From Gemmatimonas sp. (GTDB taxonomy: Bacteria; Gemmatimonadota; Gemmatimonadetes; Gemmatimonadales; Gemmatimonadaceae): DNA of 64,000 bases. The number at the start of each line of letters is the position of its first letter. The first letter of the stretch is position 1. A program made the position numbers and the translations under genes. Under the pieces are notes generated by a model. The model saw only the letters and a program-made list of their open reading frames with translations, searched no databases and had not been told where the DNA came from. Positions 48,348 to 55,827 of this stretch are shown here, piece by piece. The stretch spans positions 32,971 to 96,970 of the forward strand of contig PNKL01000007.1 in the NCBI GenBank assembly GCA_013822425.1, written 5' to 3'.

Positions 48348-49127
48348 CTATTCGCCGGTGAAGTGCGCGGGGCGCTTGGCAAGGAACGCGGCCGTCCCCT
48401 CCGCCATGTCCTTCGTGTTGCCGAGCGTCCCGAACAGCCGTGCCTCGAGCGCCATCGCGTTGTCGGCGAGGCGGTCGAACCCGTCGTTCACGGCCTCGAT
48501 GGCGCGTGCCACCGCGACGGGCCCGTTCCTCGTGACCTGCAGCGCGAGCGAGTGCGCCACGTCGTGCAGGGTTGAGGCCGTCGCCACGGCGTCCACGAGG
48601 CCGATGCGGTGCGCCTCGGTGGCGTCGATCTGCTCGCCAGTGAGGATCATCTGCAGGGCGCGTCCCTTGCCAACGAGGCGCGGCAGACGCTGGGTGCCGC
48701 CGTAGCCCGGGATGAGCCCGAGCTTCACCTCCGGCAGCCCGAACTTGGCATGCTCCGACGCAACGCGGATGTGGCAGGCCAGCGCGAGTTCGCACCCGCC
48801 GCCGAGCGCGAAACCGTTGACGGCCGCGATCACCGGCTTTGGGAGGCGCTCGATCCTGCTGAAGATCGCCTGCCCCTGTGCCGAGAGGCGCTCGAGGCCG
48901 GCGGCATCGTTGGCGGCGATCTCGGCGATGTCGGCCCCCGCCACGAAGCTGCGCCCGGCCCCCGTCACGATCACCGCGCCGACCAGGCGATCCGTCGCCA
49001 GGGCGGTGAAGGCGCCATCGAGCTCCTCGAGCACGCGCGCGTTGAGCGCGTTCAGCTTGTCGGGGCGGGTGATCGTGACCGTGGCGATGCGGTCGACGAC
49101 TTCGACGGTCAGGAATTCGTAGGGCAT
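48348..49127 (-). CDS. Enoyl-CoA hydratase
   Basis: 259 aa crotonase-fold enzyme. The oxyanion-hole and active-site segments are VAGADIAEIAAND, NGFALGGGCELALACH and PEVKLGLIPGYGGTQRL, with both catalytic glutamates in the places expected for a true hydratase. Fatty-acid beta-oxidation or related acyl-CoA metabolism. Upstream of recF on the same strand, an unusual neighbour where dnaN is often found. Confidence 0.92.
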   Translation of the reverse strand: MPYEFLTVEVVDRIATVTITRPDKLNALNARVLEELDGAFTALATDRLVGAVIVTGAGRSFVAGADIAEIAANDAAGLERLSAQGQAIFSRIERLPKPVIAAVNGFALGGGCELALACHIRVASEHAKFGLPEVKLGLIPGYGGTQRLPRLVGKGRALQMILTGEQIDATEAHRIGLVDAVATASTLHDVAHSLALQVTRNGPVAVARAIEAVNDGFDRLADNAMALEARLFGTLGNTKDMAEGTAAFLAKRPAHFTGE

Positions 49128-49154
49128 GGTGACGCACCGATCTGGAGATGATCA

Positions 49155-49323
49155 AAGTTACGGGCGGGACGGGGAAGGGTACAGAGTGGGGAAAGGGGAA
49201 GGGGGCAGGGTGGGGTGAAGGGGGGAGGAAGTCCGATGCGCGCGACTTGTCACCCCCGCACCCTGCCCCCCACTCTTCCTCTCTCCCTTTCCCCACTCTG
49301 CACCCTTCCCCTTTCCACGCCCG
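49155..49323. repeat. G-rich/C-rich inverted repeat (family E)
   Basis: The left arm (49155-49229) is built from GGGG words (ACGGGCGGGACGGGGAAGGG and GAGTGGGGAAAGGGG). The right arm (49252-49323) is their complement (CCCTTTCCCCACTCTGC, CACGCCCGT), pairing with a few gaps. It separates divergent enoyl-CoA hydratase and mtnA, and the right arm ends exactly at the mtnA GTG. The G-runs could form four-stranded structures. The left edge matches the start of this window. Confidence 0.85.
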
Positions 49324-50342
49324 TGCACCACGCTGTCGTCCGCGCCCTTCACTGGAACGCCGATTCCCGCACGCTGAGAATCCTCGACCAGCGCCTGCTC
49401 CCTGCGGAAGTCGTCGAGCGTGAACTGCGCACGATTGACGAAGTCGAGGCTGCCATTCAATCGCTCGCGGTACGCGGAGCGCCCGCCATCGGTGTCGCCG
49501 CCGCGCTGGGGCTGGTAGCGTCGTTTGCGCGCGAGGCGGTGCCCTCGCGTGTCGCCTTGCGTGCGGCCATCGACCGCCTTGCGCAGGCGCGTCCCACCGC
49601 CGTCAACCTGTCGTGGGCGATGGCTCGCATGAGGCGCGTCGTCGAGTCCGCCGTCGGGGGAGCGCCGCTGCTCGATGCGCTCGCCGCCGAGGCGGAGTGC
49701 CTGCTTGCCGAGGACGAGTCCATGTGCGCGGCGATCGGACGGCACGGCGCCGCACTCATTGCGGACGGCGCGCGCGTGATGACGCACTGCAATGCGGGGA
49801 CGCTCGCCACGTCGGGCATCGGCACGGCGCTGGCCCCCGTCTACGCGGCCGTGGCGGCGGGGCGGCGCGTCGAGGTGATCGCCTGCGAGACCCGCCCGCT
49901 CCTTCAGGGGAGCCGCATCACCGCGTGGGAACTGGACCGCGCCGGCATTCCCGTGACGGTCTGCACCGACAGCATGGCCGCCGCTCTCATGCGTGCGGGG
50001 CGCGTGGATCTCGTGCTGGTCGGCGCCGACCGCATCGCCGCAAATGGCGACGTCGCGAACAAGATCGGCACGTATGCGCTCGCCGTGGCGGCGTCGCATC
50101 ACGGCCTGCCCATGTACGTGGCGGCGCCGTCGTCGACGATTGACGCGCAGACACCCGACGGTGCCGCGATACCCATCGAGCAGCGCGCGGCCGACGAAGT
50201 GCGGCGCCTGGGGGACCGCCAGCTCGCGCCGGCGACCGTGGCCGTGCACAACCCGGCGTTCGACGTGACACCCGCCGCGCTCGTGACAGCAATCGTAACG
50301 GATGCCGGCATCGTGCGGCCGCCGTACCACTTCACGCAATGA
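49323..50342 (+). CDS. mtnA: S-methyl-5-thioribose-1-phosphate isomerase
   Basis: 339 aa from the GTG at 49323. Methionine salvage: isomerises methylthioribose-1-P to the ribulose form. The catalytic Cys lies in MTHCNAGTLAT (C156) and the Asp in GADRIAANGDVANKIGT (D236); VRGAPAIG and TDSMAAALM also fit. The related eIF2B/ribose-1,5-bisphosphate isomerase is less likely given these motifs. The start is embedded at the end of a family E repeat without a Shine-Dalgarno. No other salvage genes lie alongside. Confidence 0.92.
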   Translation: MHHAVVRALHWNADSRTLRILDQRLLPAEVVERELRTIDEVEAAIQSLAVRGAPAIGVAAALGLVASFAREAVPSRVALRAAIDRLAQARPTAVNLSWAMARMRRVVESAVGGAPLLDALAAEAECLLAEDESMCAAIGRHGAALIADGARVMTHCNAGTLATSGIGTALAPVYAAVAAGRRVEVIACETRPLLQGSRITAWELDRAGIPVTVCTDSMAAALMRAGRVDLVLVGADRIAANGDVANKIGTYALAVAASHHGLPMYVAAPSSTIDAQTPDGAAIPIEQRAADEVRRLGDRQLAPATVAVHNPAFDVTPAALVTAIVTDAGIVRPPYHFTQ

Positions 50343-50349
50343 GGACGCC

Positions 50350-50670
50350 ATGAACCTGACGCTCGCCTTTCTCCTGTTCACCGGCGGCGCGCCCCGCGGC
50401 AACAATGATCCCTGGCTCGGACGGGACAAGGTGCTCCACTTCGTCGGGTCGGCGGTAGTCCAGGGCGCGGCGTACTCCTTCTTTCGCCGGGACGCCCGCT
50501 ACACCGTCGCTGCTCAGCGCGCGTCGCTGGTGACGGTCGCCGTGGGTGTGGGCAAGGAGCTCTACGACCTGCGCCACCCGGCGCGCCACCGCGCCAGCTG
50601 GCGCGACCTCGCGTGGGACGGCGCAGGCGGTGCGGTCGCCACGGTGGTAGCGAAACAGGCCGACCGTTGA
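50350..50670 (+). CDS. YfiM/DUF2279-like small protein
   Basis: 106 aa from the ATG at 50350. The phrase GRDKVLHFVGSAVVQGAAY matches the DKxxHF motif of DUF2279/YfiM-type proteins; a later KELYDLRHPARHRASWRDLAWDGAGG is also typical. It probably crosses or lies near the membrane (short hydrophobic N-terminus, C-terminal Gly/Ala helix). Function unknown. Starts 7 bases after mtnA. Confidence 0.7.
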   Translation: MNLTLAFLLFTGGAPRGNNDPWLGRDKVLHFVGSAVVQGAAYSFFRRDARYTVAAQRASLVTVAVGVGKELYDLRHPARHRASWRDLAWDGAGGAVATVVAKQADR

Positions 50671-50731
50671 CCGCCGTCGGTTTGCGTTCCCGGCTCCGGC
50701 GGGCAAATTCGGAACAACCCTTCCCAACGGC

Positions 50732-50944
50732 ATGACTGACACCGAGTCGCAGGCCCCGAACCACACGAAGCGCCGCAGCGACTTCGTTCTGCGCGCGTTG
50801 ATTGACGAGATGCTCGACCAGGTGCGGGCGCTCGACCGGCGCTCGGCGACGATGAACGCGGAGGAGCGCGCGCAGGCGGAGCAGGAGCTCGACGCGCTGA
50901 TGACGCGCGTGCGTCGCGCCGCCATGATGGGACCCGCCGCCTGA
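50732..50944 (+). CDS. Small hypothetical protein
   Basis: 70 aa, mostly helical and charged (FVLRALIDEMLDQVRALDRR, EERAQAEQELDALMTRVRR), perhaps a short coiled coil. No family recognised. Its stop (50942-50944) sits immediately before the CcmF-like reading frame, suggesting coupling. Confidence 0.6.
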   Translation: MTDTESQAPNHTKRRSDFVLRALIDEMLDQVRALDRRSATMNAEERAQAEQELDALMTRVRRAAMMGPAA

Positions 50945-50964
50945 TTCAGCTGGGCGACCTTTCC

Positions 50965-52509
50965 TTGTGGCTCGCGCTCCTCATGGGGGCGTGGGGCACG
51001 GCGCTGGGCTTCACGGGCGCGCTGACCAGGCGCGCCGACTTGTCGGCGAGCGGCGAGCGCGGCCTGCACGCGGCCACGTGCTTTGCGGCGCTGGCGATGA
51101 CGGGCCTCGGCTGGGCGCTCGCCGTGGGCGACCTCACGTACCGGTTCGTCGCCACCTGGACGTCGTACAGCACGCCGCTGCCGTATCGGATCGGCGCGGT
51201 CTGGGCGGGACCGTCGGGCGCGCTGTTGCTGTGGGCGGTCGCACTCGGGGCGGGGGCGTCGGTCGCGTCGGCGACGCTGCGGCGCGGCAGTGTGCTGCGC
51301 ACCTGGACCGCGGCGCTGCTGGCGCTGCTGCTCCTGGCCGTGCTTGCCATGGCGTGCTTCGACACGAATCCCTTCCTGCGGCTGCCGTTCCCGCCCGATG
51401 ACGGACGCGGGCTTGCGCTCGAGTGGCTGCGTCCCGTGGTGCTGCTGCAGATGCCGCTCGGCTACGTGGCGATGGCCCTCGTCGCCGTTCCCGCCGTCAT
51501 GACCGTGATGGGGGCGCTGGGGAGCGCGCCGTGGCGCAACGCGTCGCGGCGCTGGGCGGTGGCGTGCTGGGGACTGCTGGCGGCCGCGATGCTGCTCGAC
51601 TGGCGCCGTCGGTACGGCGACACCGCTTGGTCCGAGGACTGGCGTTGGGCGCCGGTGCACGCGGGCACGGCATTCGCGTGGGCGGGGGCGTCACTGCTCG
51701 TGCTGACCACGGGCAAGCGCTGGCGTGCCGACGCGTCCATCCTCGCGGGCTTTGCCGCATTCACGCTTGCGCTCACCGGGCTCACGCTTCGTCGCGCGCA
51801 CGGCTGGGAGGGCGTGCATGACTTCGCGGCGTCCGCGGCCGGCCGCGCCGCGGCCTGGCTGGCACTTGCCGCGGTCATGGCAGTTGCGGTGGACGCCCTG
51901 CGCGGGCTCCGCGGCGCGACGGACGTGGCGGCGCGCGCGGTGCGTGTCGCACAGGCAGCCACGCTGGTGGTGGCGGCGGCGCTCGTGGCGGCGGGCTTCG
52001 AGCGCGGCGGCGACCTCTCCATTCGCGAGGGGGAGCGCGCACAGGCCGCCGACCGGTTCGGCGCGCCGTGGACGCTGTCACTCGAGGGCGTCTCCACGGT
52101 GGGACGCGTGGACGTCGTCTCCAACGTCGTCGCCGTGCGCGCCGCGGTGCGGGGGGGCGCGCGCGCGTACGTGACGGCCGAGGTGCGGTCGCGGTTCAAG
52201 GGCGCGGCGCAGGCGCCGGTGGACCAGCTTCAGCTCGCCGGCATCGCCGCGGGGGTGGTGCAGGATCTGCGCGTGGACGTGCGCGAGGCCAGCACCGCGG
52301 CGGCCATCCTCACGGTGCGGTTCGTTCCGTTCGCCTCGTGGATCTGGCTGGCGGGCACGTTTGCGGTGCTCGCCGCGATCATCGCGGCGCTTGCGCCGGC
52401 GCGCCGTGATCCTGAAGAGCCGGCGATGGTGCCGGCGATACCGGACGCGCCGGACCCGTGGGACGCCGCAGCGGCGGATGCGCCGCCATCCGTCGTGGGG
52501 GTCGCGTGA
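50965..52509 (+). CDS. CcmF-like membrane protein lacking the canonical haem motifs
   Basis: 514 aa, about a dozen transmembrane helices. CcmF-family landmarks: LPYRIGAVWAGPSGALLLW (as in LPLFYKxxALWGGxEGSLLLW), DTNPFLRLPFPPDDGRGL, and the C-terminal PFASWIWLAGTFAVL. However, where CcmF has HPP(L/Y)LYxGYVG this protein reads VVLLQMPLGYVAM (no His, residues ~157-169), and the tryptophan-rich WWFWDPVEN region is replaced by DTAWSEDWRWAPVHAG (~219-234). It is also shorter than usual (about 650). The TTG at 50965 is the nearest standard start, but similarity runs a few codons upstream (IQLGDLSL), towards ATT/CTG codons at the preceding stop. Haem-lyase activity is doubtful. Confidence 0.7.
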   Translation: MWLALLMGAWGTALGFTGALTRRADLSASGERGLHAATCFAALAMTGLGWALAVGDLTYRFVATWTSYSTPLPYRIGAVWAGPSGALLLWAVALGAGASVASATLRRGSVLRTWTAALLALLLLAVLAMACFDTNPFLRLPFPPDDGRGLALEWLRPVVLLQMPLGYVAMALVAVPAVMTVMGALGSAPWRNASRRWAVACWGLLAAAMLLDWRRRYGDTAWSEDWRWAPVHAGTAFAWAGASLLVLTTGKRWRADASILAGFAAFTLALTGLTLRRAHGWEGVHDFAASAAGRAAAWLALAAVMAVAVDALRGLRGATDVAARAVRVAQAATLVVAAALVAAGFERGGDLSIREGERAQAADRFGAPWTLSLEGVSTVGRVDVVSNVVAVRAAVRGGARAYVTAEVRSRFKGAAQAPVDQLQLAGIAAGVVQDLRVDVREASTAAAILTVRFVPFASWIWLAGTFAVLAAIIAALAPARRDPEEPAMVPAIPDAPDPWDAAAADAPPSVVGVA

Positions 52510-52631
52510 ACGCGCCGCTGCTCATTGGCGTCGCACTCGGCGCGCTCGCCGTGGCGTACGTGCTCTGGCCGCTGCTGCGGCCGCCGCGGGGTCAGCGCCG
52601 CGTCAGCGACGCGCTGGCCCGGCCGCCTTGA
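52506..52631 (+). CDS. Small single-pass membrane protein next to CcmF-like gene
   Basis: 41 aa. GTG overlaps the previous stop as GTGA. One hydrophobic helix (LLIGVALGALAVAYVLWPLL) is followed by a basic Pro/Arg tail (RPPRGQRRVSDALARPP). It resembles the N-terminal anchor of CcmI/CcmH-type assembly proteins, but is too short to be assigned. Confidence 0.55.
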   Translation: MNAPLLIGVALGALAVAYVLWPLLRPPRGQRRVSDALARPP

Positions 52632-52655
52632 GCGCGCCGGGCGGTCATGCCGCGA

Positions 52656-53135
52656 TCAGGCGGCGGACGCGCGATCCTCGCGCAGGACGCGCGAGAAGCA
52701 GTGCTTCTCGGCCATCTCCACTTCGGTGCGGTCGATGCGCGTGTAGCGCAGCACCTTCTCCGGGAACTCGTCGAGCTTCTCCTTCAGGAAGCCGCAGGCC
52801 TCGAAGATCGCCTCGGAGAACGACGTGGCGAAGATCTCGTCGTAGCCGCGGCGTCGCGCGAGGTCGGTGATCTCCTCGATGAGCGTGACGCCGTAGCCGC
52901 GGCCGCGCGCCGACGGGTGCACCGCGAGGCCCACGAGCTCCACGAGCGACGGCGAGTACTCGTCGAGCGCCACGCAGCCGACCACGCGGCCGTTTTCGGC
53001 GCGGATCACCAGGTAGTCGGCCAGGTGCTCCTCGACGAACTGCTTCGTGCGGCGCAGCGTCCTGCCCTCGGGGGCGAACATGTTGTTGAGCGCGGCGATC
53101 GCCGCGATGTCGCGCTCGGTGGGACGGCTGATCAT
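52656..53135 (-). CDS. GNAT acetyltransferase (possibly N-acetylglutamate synthase-like)
   Basis: 159 aa from the ATG at 53135, overlapping the ABC permease stop as ATGA. Acetyl-CoA motif LAVHPSARGRGYGVTLIEE, then FATSFSEAIFEACGFLKE. The spacing and the tail EFPEKVLRYTRIDRTEVEMAEKHCF recall stand-alone ArgA-type N-acetylglutamate synthases, but this is a guess. Last gene of the ABC-exporter group. Confidence 0.75.
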   Translation of the reverse strand: MISRPTERDIAAIAALNNMFAPEGRTLRRTKQFVEEHLADYLVIRAENGRVVGCVALDEYSPSLVELVGLAVHPSARGRGYGVTLIEEITDLARRRGYDEIFATSFSEAIFEACGFLKEKLDEFPEKVLRYTRIDRTEVEMAEKHCFSRVLREDRASAA

Positions 53136-54877
53136 CCGCGCTCCGTGGCTTCCAGGCGCCGCAGCGCCACTCGAATGGGAATCACCGTGCAGGCCACGCA
53201 CAGCAGCATTGCCGCGCCGAACCCGATCACCATCTCCACCGGGCTGGCCTCCGTATTCAAGGTGCGTGCCGCAAGATAACCATATACCGGCCGCGCCTCG
53301 AGGATGATGGTGGCGCCGATCATCCCGATGGACGCCATCATGAACAGCAGCCCCCCGAACGACGTGGGGATCTGCGCCGCGTTCTCCGTCTCGAACTGCG
53401 GGAAGAGCGTCCCGAAGCCGATGGCCAGCCCGGCGATGGCGAAGGTCATGAACGTGATGGTGAAGACCGAGACCAGGAACATGAAGGTGGACACCTGCAG
53501 CAGGTAGTCGGTCACTCCCACAATGCCGAGCGCAAGCACGAGCAGCGGCAGCGTCCCCACCCAGAACTTGGCCCACAGCAGGTCGCGCATCGCGAGCGGG
53601 CTCGACCGCAGCAGCCAGAGCGTGCGTCCCTCGAGCGAGACGCCCGGAAAGATGAAGCGTGCGGCGATGGACGCGAGGACGAAGCCGGCCAGCACGAGGT
53701 TGAGGAAGGGCACCACGTTGATGAGGAAGAACGTGATCCCTTCGCCCTTGAGCGGCAGGTACTTGATGTTGAAGACGTACACCACGACGAGCACGGCGAG
53801 CAGGATGAGCTGGCTCCACTGCGTGGTGTCGCGGAAGAACAGGCGCATCTCCTTCATCACGAGTTCGCGTTTCAGCGTGCCGGCGGGTGCCAGCACCCGC
53901 ATCGCGAACCGCTGCAGCAGCCCGGCGTGCGCCCAGCGCTCGGCGCTCTCCTGCGCCTTGCTGAATCCGGCCGCGTACAGTGCGCGATGCAGCAGCGCGC
54001 CGAGCACGACGAGGGCGGCGGCCGTGGACCAGAGCATGTAGAGCGACAGCCAGTCCGGCCTGCCCGCGAGGTAGCCCATCACCGACTCCTGGAACCACTC
54101 GCTGGGGAGCAGCGGCGACGTCGGCCCGCGCAGCACGGCGATGAAGTCCACGAGCGACCGGAACCCCTCGGGCCGGGCCAGCTTCTCGGGGCGCACGAGG
54201 CGGAACAGCAGCACGATGCCGCCCGCCGTGAGCACCGCGATGACGCTCAGGATGTCGCGCGTCCGCCGCGCCGGGAAGATGTTCACGAGCAGCAGCGTCG
54301 TGGCGCTCCCCAGCACCGACGGAATCACGAGAAACGGAATGATCGTGAAGACGATGAAGAAGCCGAAGCCCCAGCCACCCTCGTAGGCAATCCCGTACGC
54401 CGTGAACATCGGGATGGCCATCAGCACCACCATCCAGCTCGAGAAGATCGTGGTCTCCACCAGCTTGGCCGCATACACGCGCAGCCAGTCCACGGGCGCC
54501 GACACGAGCAGGTCGAGGTCCTTGGCGAGGAAGAACGACGACAGCGCCGTGATGATGTTCGAGAGCAGGAGCAGCGCGAAGAAGCTCACCAGGACCAGCC
54601 CGAGCAGCTTGCCGGCGAGCAGCTCGCCGATCTCGGGCACGCCCTTGAAGTAGCTCAGCAGACGGTAGAGCACGCCGAAGATGAAGCCCCAGAAGAGCAG
54701 CCCCACCACGGCGAGGATCGTGTAGCGCGCGCCGCGTCCCCGCTCGCCGGCGAGCGCGCGGGCGCGCGCCGAGAGCGCCTTGGGCATCAGAATCCACAAC
54801 AGCGGCGCGTCGGGGTTGGCGACCGTCGTGAACGGCACCTGCGGCGCGTCCGGCGCGTGCGGTGGATAGTTGGTCAC
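53132..54877 (-). CDS. ABC-2 type exporter permease, fused double-length
   Basis: 581 aa with two sets of about six transmembrane helices (YTILAVVGLLFWGFIFGVLYRL; LLGLVLVSFFALLLLSNIITAL; WSQLILLAVLVVVYVF; FLINVVPFLNLVLAGFVLAS; FMFLVSVFTITFMTFAIAGL). It has the AKDLDLLVSAPV phrase typical of large ABC-2 permeases. It pairs with the ATPase encoded upstream (54962). Substrate unknown. GTG start. Probably forms the exporter with a downstream-coupled GNAT gene. Confidence 0.82.
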   Translation of the reverse strand: MTNYPPHAPDAPQVPFTTVANPDAPLLWILMPKALSARARALAGERGRGARYTILAVVGLLFWGFIFGVLYRLLSYFKGVPEIGELLAGKLLGLVLVSFFALLLLSNIITALSSFFLAKDLDLLVSAPVDWLRVYAAKLVETTIFSSWMVVLMAIPMFTAYGIAYEGGWGFGFFIVFTIIPFLVIPSVLGSATTLLLVNIFPARRTRDILSVIAVLTAGGIVLLFRLVRPEKLARPEGFRSLVDFIAVLRGPTSPLLPSEWFQESVMGYLAGRPDWLSLYMLWSTAAALVVLGALLHRALYAAGFSKAQESAERWAHAGLLQRFAMRVLAPAGTLKRELVMKEMRLFFRDTTQWSQLILLAVLVVVYVFNIKYLPLKGEGITFFLINVVPFLNLVLAGFVLASIAARFIFPGVSLEGRTLWLLRSSPLAMRDLLWAKFWVGTLPLLVLALGIVGVTDYLLQVSTFMFLVSVFTITFMTFAIAGLAIGFGTLFPQFETENAAQIPTSFGGLLFMMASIGMIGATIILEARPVYGYLAARTLNTEASPVEMVIGFGAAMLLCVACTVIPIRVALRRLEATERG

Positions 54878-54889
54878 CAGCCCCCCGCC

Positions 54890-54961
54890 AGCTGCCGTCC
54901 GCCGTCGGCCGCCTGCCGTTGGCAGTCCGCCGTCGGCAGTTCGCCGTCCGCTGTCCGTCGT
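54890..54961. repeat. 7-bp tandem-word repeat (family F)
   Basis: Nine or ten heptamers of the type GCCGTCC, GCCGTCG, GCCGCCT and GCAGTTC in exact 7-base phase. Same word, on the other strand, at 61428-61481. Lies between the ABC ATPase stop and the permease start; single arm. Confidence 0.8.
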
Positions 54962-55720
54962 TCACGCATCAAGAACATCCATGAGATTCCGTGCCGCATT
55001 CTCTCCGGTCAGCCGCAGGAAGACCTCCTCCAGCCCGCTCCCGCCGTATGTCGCCGAGGTGCGCAGTTCCTCCATCGTGCCGAGCGCATGCATCCGGCCG
55101 TTCACGATGATGCCGATGCGGTCGCACAGCGACTCCGCCGTCGCCAGCGTGTGCGTGCTCATCATGATGGTGTGGCCGCGCGCGGCGTATTCGCGGAACA
55201 GGTCGCGCAGGATCTTGATCGCCTTGGGGTCGAGTCCCACGTGCGGCTCGTCCACCACGATGACCTCCGGGCGGTGCACGAACGCGCTCGCGATGATCAG
55301 CTTCTGCCGCATGCCGTGGCTGTAGCTCTCCACCAGCTCGTCGCGCCACTCCTCGAGATCGAACAGCGCCAGCAGCTCGCGCGCGCGATGCTCGACGTGC
55401 GGCCCATGCTGGTCGTAGAGGCCGGCGACGAAGCGCAGGAACTCGCCCCCCGTCAGCTTCTCATAGATGAAGGGACGGTCGGGGATGAAGCCGAGCTTTG
55501 CCTTGGCGGCGATCGGGTCCACGGCGAGGTCCACGCCGCCGATCTCCACGCGTCCCGCCGTCGGCTTCAGGATGCCGGCGATCATCCGCAGCGTTGTCGT
55601 CTTGCCGGCCCCGTTGGGGCCGAGGAAGCCGAACAGCTCGCCCTGCGGGACGTGCAGGTCGAGTCCATCAACCGCGACGAACGAGCCGTAGTGTTTGGTG
55701 AGGCCGGTGAGGCGAATCAT
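54962..55720 (-). CDS. ABC transporter ATP-binding protein
   Basis: 252 aa from the ATG at 55720. Walker A GPNGAGKTTTLRM, signature-like SYSHGMRQKLIIA, Walker B VIVVDEPHVGLDP and H-loop STHTLA: a complete ABC-2 exporter ATPase. Note SHGMRQ in place of the standard LSGGQ, common in ABC-2 systems. Drives the permease at 53132. The upstream frame through the family C repeat is open but not coding. Confidence 0.93.
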   Translation of the reverse strand: MIRLTGLTKHYGSFVAVDGLDLHVPQGELFGFLGPNGAGKTTTLRMIAGILKPTAGRVEIGGVDLAVDPIAAKAKLGFIPDRPFIYEKLTGGEFLRFVAGLYDQHGPHVEHRARELLALFDLEEWRDELVESYSHGMRQKLIIASAFVHRPEVIVVDEPHVGLDPKAIKILRDLFREYAARGHTIMMSTHTLATAESLCDRIGIIVNGRMHALGTMEELRTSATYGGSGLEEVFLRLTGENAARNLMDVLDA

Positions 55721-55721
55721 G

Positions 55722-55827
55722 GGGGCAGATGGTAGATGGTAGGTGGTAGATGGTAGATGGTAGATGGTAGAGGAGCGCATGCCAGTCGCGCGCATCTACC
55801 CTCTACCGCCTACCATCTACCATCTGT
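55722..55827. repeat. 7-bp tandem-word inverted repeat (family C), second copy
   Basis: GATGGTAGATGGTAGGTGG, then GGTAGATGGTAGATGGTAG, with complementary CTACC words at the right (CTACCGCC, TACCATCTACCATCTG). The edge GGGCAGATGGTAGATGGTAG is identical to 34760-34779. The right arm encodes the last residues (QMVDGRR) and the TAG stop of the transglutaminase gene (55803-55805). Confidence 0.88.
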
